Below, piece after piece: positions 1 to 6,606 of a DNA stretch of 21,429 nucleotides. Position 1 is the stretch's first letter. Each line of letters starts with the position of its first letter. Origin of the DNA: Bog-756 sp963977795 (lineage in GTDB: Bacteria > Actinomycetota > Acidimicrobiia > Acidimicrobiales > RAAP-2); contig CAXBRB010000016.1 of NCBI GenBank assembly GCA_963977795.1, positions 1 to 21,429 on the forward strand, given 5' to 3'. Both the position numbers and the translations under genes were made by a program. The notes below the pieces were generated by a model. The model did not search any database, was not told the DNA's origin, and worked only from the letters and a program-made list of their open reading frames with translations.

Positions 1-171
1 GGTCCTGCCGGGCCGATCTCGTTCCGATCCGCCATCTACCCTGCCGAAGAGGAGGTGTGGCGACGGTGGAGTCAGTCGGGACGACAGCAGGAACGGGGCA
101 GGCCGGGCGGCGGGGTCACGGGGCGATCCTACCGATCGGCCCGGTGGGGGGCTCGGGTAGCCTCAGGCACC
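1..171. other. Intergenic or upstream region before the acyl-CoA dehydrogenase
   Basis: I see no complete gene here. An AGGAGG at 50-55 lies ahead of GTG codons at 57 and 66, but that frame would run across the dehydrogenase and shows no recognisable protein. On the minus strand an ATG (complement of 33-35) opens a reading frame that runs off the left edge after 11 codons. It could be the first codons of a divergent gene, but it is too short to judge. Confidence 0.4.
158..163 (+). promoter_or_regulatory. Possible -10 element (TAGCCT) of a near-leaderless promoter
   Basis: TAGCCT fits the actinobacterial -10 pattern TANNNT and ends 8 nt before the GTG at 172. The same hexamer stands 6 nt before the starts at 8330 and 11976. 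I see no convincing -35 here. No Shine-Dalgarno sequence precedes the GTG, which fits a leaderless or very short-leader transcript. Confidence 0.4.
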
Positions 172-1353
172 GTGAACTTCGACCTCGATCCCGAACTCGC
201 CGACCTCCAGCAGTCGGTCCGTCGCCTGGCCCAGGACAAGGTCAAGCCCCGGGCCCGGGAGATCGACACCACCGGCGAGTACCCCCAGGACATCTTCGAC
301 GCCTTCCGGGACGCCGACCTCCTCGGCCTGTGCCTGCCCACCGAGCTCGGCGGCTCGGGGGCGGGCATCCTCGGGCTCACCATCGCCATCGAGGAGGTGG
401 CCAAGTACTCCAACACGGCCGCCCTGATGCTCCTCCTCACCCGGCTGCCCACCGGGCCGATCCTGATCGCCGGCAACGACGACCAGAAGCACCGCTACCT
501 CCCGGGCATCGCCAGCGGCGAGCAGCGCTGCGCCTTCGGGCTCTCGGAGCCCCAGGCGGGAAGCGACGTGGCCGGCATGCGCACCCGGGCCGTGCCCGAC
601 ACCCGCCCGGGCCACGAGGGCGACTGGGTCCTGAGCGGCACCAAGTGCTGGATGTCCGGCGTGGTCCAGGCCGACTGGTACACGGTCTTCGCCAAGACCG
701 GCGAACCCGGCAGCCGGGCCCACGACGCCATCACCGCCTTCATCGTCGAGCGCTCGTGGGACGGGGTGTCGGTGGGCTCGACCGACCGGAAGATGGGGGT
801 GCGCGGCGTCGACACCGGCGAGCTCCTGCTCGATCAGGTCCATGTGCCCAAGGAGAACGTGATCGGCGAAGTCGGCGGGTTCCGCCTGGCCATGCTGGGG
901 CTCAACGCCATGCGGCCCATCGTGGCCGCCCGGGGCATCGGCCTGGCCGAGGGCGCCCTCATGTACGCCACCGAGTACGTGAAGCAGCGGGAGGCGTTCG
1001 GTCACACCATCGCCGACTTCCAGGGCATCCAGTGGGAGATCGCCAAGCTGGCCGTGGACATCGAGGCGGCCCGGCTCCTCACCTACCGCTCGGCGTGGAT
1101 GGCCGACCGGGGCCAGTTCACCAAGGAGTACGTGCCCTACCTCTCCATGGCCAAGTACCACGCCACCGAGGTGGCGGTGCGGGCCTCGGGGCTGGCCGTG
1201 CAGCTCCTCGGGGCGGCCGGCTACATGGAGGACCACCCGACCGAGCTCTGGTACCGCGACGCCCGCCAGCTGACCATCGTGGAGGGCACCTCCCAGGTCC
1301 AGCTGGGCCTCATCGGCCGGGGTGTGCTCAACCACGACCTCTGGTGGGACTGA
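172..1353 (+). CDS. Acyl-CoA dehydrogenase
   Basis: A 393-residue flavoprotein predicted to oxidise an acyl-CoA to the trans-2-enoyl-CoA, passing electrons to an electron-transfer flavoprotein. The N-terminal helical domain covers about residues 5-115. The middle beta domain carries the FAD/substrate motif AFGLSEPQAGSD (121-132). The C-terminal helical domain contains RDAR (362-365) and EGTSQVQ (371-377), where Glu371 occupies the catalytic-base position of short- and medium-chain enzymes. Length is normal for the family (about 380-395). The GTG at 172 was chosen because the conserved domain begins at once (NFDLDPELADLQQ) and a TAGCCT box lies just upstream; the longer frame from 55 adds 39 residues unlike the family. 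The substrate cannot be read from sequence. trpD starts 2 bp after its stop, so the two are probably co-transcribed despite unrelated pathways. Confidence 0.93.
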   Translation: MNFDLDPELADLQQSVRRLAQDKVKPRAREIDTTGEYPQDIFDAFRDADLLGLCLPTELGGSGAGILGLTIAIEEVAKYSNTAALMLLLTRLPTGPILIAGNDDQKHRYLPGIASGEQRCAFGLSEPQAGSDVAGMRTRAVPDTRPGHEGDWVLSGTKCWMSGVVQADWYTVFAKTGEPGSRAHDAITAFIVERSWDGVSVGSTDRKMGVRGVDTGELLLDQVHVPKENVIGEVGGFRLAMLGLNAMRPIVAARGIGLAEGALMYATEYVKQREAFGHTIADFQGIQWEIAKLAVDIEAARLLTYRSAWMADRGQFTKEYVPYLSMAKYHATEVAVRASGLAVQLLGAAGYMEDHPTELWYRDARQLTIVEGTSQVQLGLIGRGVLNHDLWWD

Positions 1354-1355
1354 CG

Positions 1356-2486
1356 GTGGGTGCGCCAGGGGGTGCCGGGGCGGAGGACGCACCGGCGGAG
1401 GACTTCGTCTCCCTGGGGGCGTGGCCCGGCGTGCTCACCCGGCTGCTGGACGGCGGATCGTTCGAGGTCGGCGAGGCCGAGGTCGTCCTCGGCGAGGTCC
1501 TGGCCGGCCGGGCCACCCCGGCCCAGATCGCCGGCCTGGCCGTGGCCCTGCGGGCCAAGGGCGCCTCGGTGGGGGAGATGACCGGGTTCGTCCGGGCCAT
1601 GCTGGCCCACGCCGTGCCCCTGGAGGTCCCCGCCGGTCGGGACCTGGTCGACACCTGCGGCACGGGCGGCGACCGGCTCCGTTCCATCAACGTCTCGACC
1701 ATCGCCTCCTTCGTGGTGGCGGCCACCGGCGCCGCCGTCTGCAAGCACGGCGGACGGGCCTCCTCGTCGGCCGTGGGCGCCGCCGACGTGCTCGAGGCGC
1801 TCGGTGCGGTGGCCGACCTCGGCCCGGCCGGCGTGGCCCGGTGCATCGAGGAGATCGGCATCGGCTTCTGCTTCGCCCCCCGGTTCCACCCGGCCATGCG
1901 CTTCGCTGCCCCGGTCCGCCGGGAGCTCGGCGTTCCCACGGTCTTCAACTACCTGGGCCCGCTGGCCAACCCGGCCCGGGCCCGGCACCAGGTGGTCGGG
2001 GTGAGCGACCCGTCGATGGCCGAGAACATGCTCGGCGTCCTGGCCGCCAACGGGACCCGGCGGGCCATGGTGGTCCACGGCGACGACGGCCTCGACGAGC
2101 TCTCCACCACGGGCCCCTCGACCATCCACGAGCTGGTGGTGGAGGACGACGGTGCTGTGGACGTCCGGACATGGCGGCTCGACCCCGGTGACCTCGGCAT
2201 CCCCCGGGCCTCCCTGGACGACCTGCGGGGTGGAGACGCCTCGGTCAACGCCGCCGCCATCCGCTCGGTCCTGGCCGGCGAGCCGTCGGCCCACCGGGAC
2301 ATCGCCGTGCTCAACGCCGCCGCTGCGCTGACCGTGGTCGGCCGTGTGCCCGACCTGGCCGCCGGTGTGGCCCTGGCCGGCCAGGTGATCGACGACGGCA
2401 CGGCGGCCTCCCGGCTCGACGCCTTCGTGCGGCTGACCGGGGAGGCGGCGGCAGCTGAAGCGGCTGCGGGACCGTCGACGGCCTAG
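1356..2486 (+). CDS. trpD: Anthranilate phosphoribosyltransferase
   Basis: Transfers the phosphoribosyl group of PRPP to anthranilate, the second dedicated step of tryptophan synthesis, in the cytoplasm. The 376-residue protein has the small helical N-domain (about 20-90, WPGVLTRLLDG) and the large alpha/beta domain. Visible motifs are the PRPP loop CGTGGD (101-106), INVST (111-115), KHGGRASSS (130-138) and the metal-binding HGDDGLDELS (241-250). The usual family sequence is KHGNR; here Gly replaces the Asn that contacts substrate in studied enzymes. The GTG at 1356 lies 2 bp after the preceding stop. A later start is possible because the first 20 residues are poorly ordered and variable, but the conserved domain follows directly. 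No other trp genes are in the window. The stop codon overlaps the stop of the convergent repair gene in a shared CTAG. Confidence 0.95.
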   Translation: MGAPGGAGAEDAPAEDFVSLGAWPGVLTRLLDGGSFEVGEAEVVLGEVLAGRATPAQIAGLAVALRAKGASVGEMTGFVRAMLAHAVPLEVPAGRDLVDTCGTGGDRLRSINVSTIASFVVAATGAAVCKHGGRASSSAVGAADVLEALGAVADLGPAGVARCIEEIGIGFCFAPRFHPAMRFAAPVRRELGVPTVFNYLGPLANPARARHQVVGVSDPSMAENMLGVLAANGTRRAMVVHGDDGLDELSTTGPSTIHELVVEDDGAVDVRTWRLDPGDLGIPRASLDDLRGGDASVNAAAIRSVLAGEPSAHRDIAVLNAAAALTVVGRVPDLAAGVALAGQVIDDGTAASRLDAFVRLTGEAAAAEAAAGPSTA

Positions 2487-4141
2487 GTCTCGGTCTCGCC
2501 GCTCCGGTCGTTCCCAGCGCGTCCGGCTCCGGGACTGCTCGTGCACACGCCGTCGCCTGCCGTGCCCCGATCGACCAGCTCGGACAGCTCGGGGATGCGC
2601 CTGGCCGGGAGCGCCAGCCCGGGCCCGTCGCCCTCGCCGGCCGAGACGATGCGGACCCGCTCGGGGTGGGAGGCCAGCCACTGGGCCACGATCCGACGCT
2701 CGTTGGCGTGCCCGTCGGCGGTGATGGCGAACGCCGGATCGAGCATCGCTGATCCGACTGCGCAGGCAACGGACCCATCGTCGGTGGCGGTGGCGGTGGC
2801 GCCGGTGCCAGTGCCGGTGGTGCCGGTGCCGGTGGCGGTGGCGGTGGCGGTGCCGGTGGCGGTGGCGGTGGCGGTGGCGGCGGCGTCGAAGAGCGTCACC
2901 GACTCCTGCAGCAGGCCGCCGTCCAGCTCGATGACGCCCTCAGACTCGATGTGGAGCACGACCCGTCCAGCACGCAGCAGGCTCTCCTCCCGCCGGTGGC
3001 GCTCGATGAGGTGGCGCAGCCGCTCAGCCTCGTCGCGGACGGCTGCCGCCTCCTCGTAGCGCTGTCCGGCTGAGAGGTCAGCCAGCCGCTGGGCCAGCGG
3101 ACCGAGGAGGGCCACAGGATCCCCCTCGAGCTCGTCGGCCGTCGGGTCGCCCCGGCGCCGCCGGGGGCGGGTCCGTGCGCCTCCTCCCGATCCGTCCCGG
3201 CTGCCCTGGGCGGCGACCGTCGTCCCGGCCGGTCGCCGCCGCACCTTGCCCTGGCGGTTGAACGGCGGGGCCCACGCCCGGATCAACCGCCCCTCGAGCA
3301 CCGCTGCGGTCAGGGGACCCGGGCAGACCCGGTGGTGGACGGTGTCGAGCAGGCGCAGCAGCTGCCCGACCTTCGGGCGGGTGTCGCCCGAGAAGTAGGA
3401 GCGGACGCGGCTCTGGAGGTCGGTGGCCTTGCCGACGTAGAGCACGTCCCCACGGGCGTCGCAGAACCAGTAGACCCCCGGGCGGTGGGGGAGCCGGGTG
3501 GTGAGGCGGAGCTTGGCGGCCTGGGGGTGCCCCACGATGGTGGGAAGGTCGAGGAGCTCCTCCAGGCCGACGATCCCGTAGGTGCCGGCCCGCTCGAGCA
3601 GCACGTGCAGGAGATCGCCGGTGGCCAGGACGTCGTCGAGGGCCCGGTGGCACGGCTGGTGCTCGAGACGGAGCGAGGAGGCGAGTGTGCCCAGCTTGCA
3701 GTTGGGCACCATGTCCCGGACCAGGCGGCGGGCCAGGGCCAGGGTGTCGACGGTGGCATTGGGGAGCCGCGGCCGCCCTGTCGCCTCGAGGGCGTGATTC
3801 AGGAACGAGAGATCGAACCGGACGTTGTGGCCGACGATCACGGCGCCGCCGAGGAACTCCAGGAAGGAGGCCAGCATCTCGCCGACCGGCGGGGCGTCGG
3901 CCACCATGGCGTCGCTGATCCCTGTGAGCGCGGTGATGTAGGGCGGGATCCGCACATCGGGCCGGACGAAGGTCCGGTAGGTGCCCAGCAGCTCGCCGCC
4001 CCGGTAGCGCGCTGCTGCCACCTCGGTCAGGCAGTCCGTGGCCGGTGAGCCGCCCGTGGTCTCGACGTCGAGCACCACGAACGTCACCTGGTGAAGGGGG
4101 GTGCCGAGGTCGTCGAACGACCGCTGGACGGCGAGGGCCAT
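2483..4141 (-). CDS. DEDD (DnaQ-like) exonuclease fused to a GIY-YIG nuclease and UVR-like domain
   Basis: A 552-residue DNA-repair-type protein. Residues 18-185 form a DnaQ/epsilon 3'-5' exonuclease with DVETTG (25-30, Asp25 and Glu27), GHNVRFD (104-110, Asp110) and H-x4-D (His165, Asp170). Residues 218-300 form a UvrC/Cho-type GIY-YIG nuclease: GVYWF (222-226), LYVGK (234-238), Arg245 and probable metal ligand Glu283. Residues 345-382 resemble the UVR helical hairpin that contacts UvrB. A low-complexity Ala/Thr/Gly linker (about 420-453) precedes a C-terminal region of unknown function. The architecture is a known actinobacterial exonuclease-GIY-YIG fusion. The ATG at 4141 is supported by a TAGGGT -10 box 6 nt upstream and by the adjacent SOS box, which suggests induction by DNA damage. 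Its exact lesion substrate is unknown. Confidence 0.92.
   Translation of the reverse strand: MALAVQRSFDDLGTPLHQVTFVVLDVETTGGSPATDCLTEVAAARYRGGELLGTYRTFVRPDVRIPPYITALTGISDAMVADAPPVGEMLASFLEFLGGAVIVGHNVRFDLSFLNHALEATGRPRLPNATVDTLALARRLVRDMVPNCKLGTLASSLRLEHQPCHRALDDVLATGDLLHVLLERAGTYGIVGLEELLDLPTIVGHPQAAKLRLTTRLPHRPGVYWFCDARGDVLYVGKATDLQSRVRSYFSGDTRPKVGQLLRLLDTVHHRVCPGPLTAAVLEGRLIRAWAPPFNRQGKVRRRPAGTTVAAQGSRDGSGGGARTRPRRRRGDPTADELEGDPVALLGPLAQRLADLSAGQRYEEAAAVRDEAERLRHLIERHRREESLLRAGRVVLHIESEGVIELDGGLLQESVTLFDAAATATATATGTATATATGTGTTGTGTGATATATDDGSVACAVGSAMLDPAFAITADGHANERRIVAQWLASHPERVRIVSAGEGDGPGLALPARRIPELSELVDRGTAGDGVCTSSPGAGRAGNDRSGETET
2783..2883 (+). repeat. GGTGGC/GGTGCC hexanucleotide microsatellite inside the exonuclease gene
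   Basis: About 100 bp built from imperfect tandem GGTGGC and GGTGCC units. Read on the minus strand they are GCCACC (Ala-Thr) and GGCACC (Gly-Thr), giving the linker at about residues 420-453. Units of six keep the frame, so copy-number changes would only lengthen or shorten the linker. Confidence 0.85.
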
Positions 4142-4147
4142 GGCGCC

Positions 4148-4153
4148 ACCCTA
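4148..4153 (-). promoter_or_regulatory. Probable -10 element (TAGGGT) of the exonuclease/GIY-YIG gene
   Basis: On the minus strand TAGGGT is separated from the ATG at 4141 by exactly 6 nt, which would place the transcription start on the ATG itself. No Shine-Dalgarno fits in that space, so the mRNA is probably leaderless. The LexA-like palindrome begins one base upstream of it. Confidence 0.55.
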
Positions 4154-4154
4154 G

Positions 4155-4168
4155 CGAACACCTGTTCG
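4155..4168. promoter_or_regulatory. LexA-binding (SOS) box
   Basis: CGAACACCTGTTCG is an inverted repeat CGAAC-N4-GTTCG, matching the core of the Gram-positive/actinobacterial SOS box (TCGAAC-N4-GTTCGA). Only the outermost base on each side differs. It lies 1 bp upstream of the -10 box of the repair gene, in the 73-bp divergent region between 4141 and 4215. Bound LexA would block RNA polymerase at that promoter and perhaps also affect the divergent gene. Confidence 0.75.
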
Positions 4169-4201
4169 TTGCTGGCGCGATCGGTCTAGCCCGCCACCGA
4201 G

Positions 4202-4207
4202 TACCGT
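4202..4207 (+). promoter_or_regulatory. Possible -10 element (TACCGT) of the zinc-ribbon gene
   Basis: TACCGT fits TANNNT and ends 7 nt before the GTG at 4215, the same layout as the other leaderless candidates in the window. No clear -35 is seen. Confidence 0.35.
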
Positions 4208-4214
4208 CAGGACC

Positions 4215-4481
4215 GTGACCGCCGACGAGCCCGCCACCACCGCCGCACCGTCCGCCCAGGAGGCCATCCGCTACCGCTGCGATGCCTGCGGCAACCTGAC
4301 CCGGTTCGACGTGACCTCCACCCGGACGACTCGCTCGTTCCACCACTACTCGGTGGGCGGCGAGCTCGTGGTGGAGGACGTCGAGGTCCTGGCCGAGTCG
4401 GTGGGGGAGGTGTCCTGCCGGTGGTGTGGCCATGGCAACGCCGTCGTGGCGATCGAGCCGGAATCGGGCGAGCGAGGCTGA
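4215..4481 (+). CDS. Small zinc-ribbon protein of unknown function
   Basis: An 88-residue protein with two CxxC knuckles, Cys22/Cys25 (CDAC) and Cys68/Cys71 (CRWC), spaced as in a zinc ribbon. The segment between them is rich in beta-forming residues and holds FHHYSVGGE. The first 17 residues look disordered. The GTG at 4215 is preferred because a TACCGT box ends 7 nt upstream and the first knuckle follows soon after. It is divergent from the SOS-type repair gene and is followed 32 bp later by the thioredoxin-fold gene, so those two may form a unit. I do not recognise a specific function; zinc binding is inferred from the cysteines. Confidence 0.75.
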   Translation: MTADEPATTAAPSAQEAIRYRCDACGNLTRFDVTSTRTTRSFHHYSVGGELVVEDVEVLAESVGEVSCRWCGHGNAVVAIEPESGERG

Positions 4482-4513
4482 CCGACGCCGCCGGGCCGCC
4501 GGACGCTGGCGCC

Positions 4514-5026
4514 GTGGCGAATCCCCTCCATGACCCGGACTTCGTCGCCGGCCTCCGGACCGTCCCGACGGGTGGCGTCGGCGGACTGCTCGGGCGGACC
4601 GCCCGCCCGATTACCGGGGTGACGCCGGCAGGCGACCCGACGGCCATCACGTTCGATGCCGCCGACGTTCGGCCTGTCCTCCTGGCGTTCCTCTCGGTGG
4701 ACTGCCTCGGGTGCGAGGCCTACTGGGAAGGTCTGAGCGACGCCGCTGACGGGACGGGACTGCTCGAGCCGGGCCTGGCCGCTGTGCGGCCGGTGGTGGT
4801 GACCCGCGGACCGGGTGTCGTGGCACCGGAGGCGGTGGCGAGCGTCGCCTGCCGCCTGGGATCGGTCCCGGTGGTGATGAGCAGCGAAGCGTGGGACGAC
4901 TTCCTGGTCTCCAGTTATCCGTTCTTCGTGGTGGTCGATCCTGTGACCGGAACGGTCGCCAGCGAGACGGTCGGGATGGAGTGGGCCGACGTCCATGCCT
5001 GCATCGCTGCCGTCCGATCCCCCTAG
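4514..5026 (+). CDS. Thioredoxin-fold protein
   Basis: A 170-residue protein with an apparent thioredoxin-like core. FLSVDCLGCEAYW (59-71) holds a CxxC pair, Cys64/Cys67, after a hydrophobic strand. Pro136 in SYPFFVVVD (134-142) matches the cis-proline before strand beta-3 of thioredoxin-like proteins. This suggests a thiol-disulfide role similar to TlpA/redoxin proteins, but the CLGC sequence is not the classical one and the redox partner is unknown. There is no signal peptide, so it is probably cytoplasmic. The GTG at 4514 was chosen because earlier in-frame starts (for example 4421) would overlap the zinc-ribbon gene by 60 bp; neither has a good ribosome-binding site. Its stop overlaps the stop of the convergent HNH gene in CTAG. 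Confidence 0.72.
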   Translation: MANPLHDPDFVAGLRTVPTGGVGGLLGRTARPITGVTPAGDPTAITFDAADVRPVLLAFLSVDCLGCEAYWEGLSDAADGTGLLEPGLAAVRPVVVTRGPGVVAPEAVASVACRLGSVPVVMSSEAWDDFLVSSYPFFVVVDPVTGTVASETVGMEWADVHACIAAVRSP

Positions 5027-6456
5027 GGGCCCGGCAGGTCAGCGCCGAGCCCGGGTTCCTGGCCGAAGGCGGGGAGGGGCGTGAACGTCCACCCCGGTGG
5101 ACCGCCGGTCAGGTCGTCGGTGCGCTCCAGCGTCCATCCCTCGAACGTCTTGAGGAAGTGGTGGTGGTGGCAGAGCAGGGCCAGGTTGTCCAGAGCCGTC
5201 GGTCCGCCCTCGGCGAAGGGCACGACGTGGTCGATCTCCAGTCCCCAGGCCACGTCGCAACCGGGCACGACACAGGTCCGGTCCCGGTGGACCAGCGCAG
5301 TGCGCAGTCGTCGGTTGATCGTCCGGCCGAAGTGTGAGATCGCCCGGATCTCGCCGGCCCGGTGGAAGACATAGGCGAGGAACGCGTCGTTGGCCATGTC
5401 CCGGGCCATCGGCACGGGGATGGGCCCGTGGCCGTCGATCTCGCAGATCTCCCCGGGTCCGACGGCGCCGCGCAGCAGGGCGTCGAGGTCGACCCGGACC
5501 ATGACGGTGCAGGTCGGTGGCCGGTCGATCAGGTCCTCGGCCGATCCGCTCCGGTCGCCAGAGAGCGGCGGCCGTCCCGTCCGGGGTGCGCCGTCGCCGC
5601 TCTCGTCTTCGTGCACCGAGGGGCCACGCGTCATCAGCAGGTAGAAGGCGTCGGCGCGGTGCGCCCGCCCCGGGACCGGCCCGGCGGCGTCATCGTCTGG
5701 GCCCACCGCCACCCCTCGAGAGGAGCGGAGACCACGGGCCACTGCCTCGATCCGGTGGAGCATCCGGGCCCCGCGTTCGGCGGTGTCCCGGCCCTGGTAG
5801 CAGAAGGCTCCTTCGGCGTCGGTCCACGACGTGAAGTGGCGGGCGGCTCGGATCCGGCGGGTCGTGGCGATCGGATCGTGCTCGGCCGCCGCTGCCCTGG
5901 CCCGTCGGCACCGCTCCTTCACCTCCTGGAGGGGCTGCTCGCCGGCACCGGCGAGAAGGTCCTGCTCGGTGCCGGGGTCCAGGATGGCTGCTCCGGTGAG
6001 CTCTGCCGCCTTCGGGCCCGAGAGGGCACCCCGGCGGAGGGCGTCCTCGGTCCCCGGGAGATGGTGGAGACGGTGGCCCACCTCGAGCGTGCGACGGGCC
6101 TGACCCGTCGGGACGCCCTCCAGCGTGGCGAGCAGGGAGGCGGGGCTCGGATGTCCCGAATCCCGCCACACGCCGGACTCCTCGATCCGTGGGGCCAGGA
6201 GGGTCCGGCCGGCGGCGGCCAGGCGCTCCACGGCAGCGAGGCAGGAGTAGAGCCGCACGGCGTCGGGCCCCGTGATCCGGGCCGGCTCGAGGTCCCGGAG
6301 GACTTCGGCCAGCCGGTCGTTGGCGTCAGCGACGATGTCGCCGAGGGGAGAGGTGTCGCCGGCCCCATCGCCGACGAGGCTGGGGGCCCCAGCCCCCGGG
6401 AGCGCGTCGCCGAGCGGGCGAGGTGCCGGGTGTCCGGTGCCGGTCTGTGCGAGCAT
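5023..6456 (-). CDS. DUF222/13E12-type HNH endonuclease
   Basis: A 477-residue protein with the DUF222 (13E12-repeat) helical region over most of its length and a C-terminal HNH nuclease. The nuclease has a CVVPGC knuckle (395-400), the EIDH core (His410), the central Asn in LDNLALLC and a second knuckle CHHHH (429-433). The two ends would form the zinc-bound beta-beta-alpha metal nuclease. Genes of this family are often multicopy in actinobacteria, and their role (selfish element, repair or defence) is not settled. The ATG at 6456 fits the usual N-terminus; the frame stays open to an ATG at 6582, which would add 42 low-complexity residues. Neither start has a strong Shine-Dalgarno. It is divergent from the DUF5666 gene. 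Confidence 0.85.
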   Translation of the reverse strand: MLAQTGTGHPAPRPLGDALPGAGAPSLVGDGAGDTSPLGDIVADANDRLAEVLRDLEPARITGPDAVRLYSCLAAVERLAAAGRTLLAPRIEESGVWRDSGHPSPASLLATLEGVPTGQARRTLEVGHRLHHLPGTEDALRRGALSGPKAAELTGAAILDPGTEQDLLAGAGEQPLQEVKERCRRARAAAAEHDPIATTRRIRAARHFTSWTDAEGAFCYQGRDTAERGARMLHRIEAVARGLRSSRGVAVGPDDDAAGPVPGRAHRADAFYLLMTRGPSVHEDESGDGAPRTGRPPLSGDRSGSAEDLIDRPPTCTVMVRVDLDALLRGAVGPGEICEIDGHGPIPVPMARDMANDAFLAYVFHRAGEIRAISHFGRTINRRLRTALVHRDRTCVVPGCDVAWGLEIDHVVPFAEGGPTALDNLALLCHHHHFLKTFEGWTLERTDDLTGGPPGWTFTPLPAFGQEPGLGADLPGP

Positions 6457-6593
6457 GAGGGCCACACCAGGAGTGTCCCAGGCGGCCGTGACAACGTCCG
6501 GCGGGGTGGGCGGGCACGGTGCGACGGGCACGACAGAACGCTCGGTACCCATGGAGTTCGGGGCCGCCCGACTGCCATGCACCCGACGACGAT

Positions 6594-6599
6594 GAGGAG
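6594..6599 (+). promoter_or_regulatory. Shine-Dalgarno sequence (GAGGAG) deciding the start of the DUF5666 gene
   Basis: GAGGAG lies 7 nt before the ATG at 6607, ideal spacing. Other in-frame ATGs nearby (6577, 6592, 6628) lack such a site at proper distance. Confidence 0.7.
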
Positions 6600-6606
6600 C
6601 ACGACG

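Noticed and set aside
1..35. Possible start of a divergent minus-strand gene running off the left edge
   Set aside because: Only 11 codons are visible, with no Shine-Dalgarno; it cannot be told from chance.
57..1355. Upstream extension of the trpD frame to a GTG at 57 after an AGGAGG
   Set aside because: It overlaps the whole acyl-CoA dehydrogenase gene and translates to low-complexity Arg/Pro/Gly sequence; trpD homology begins only after 1356.
163..2681. Long open frames on the minus strand (163-1392 and 1221-2681)
   Set aside because: They are antisense to the clear acyl-CoA dehydrogenase and trpD genes, are rich in Gly/Pro/His/Arg, and show no known family. Very high GC content leaves such frames open by chance.
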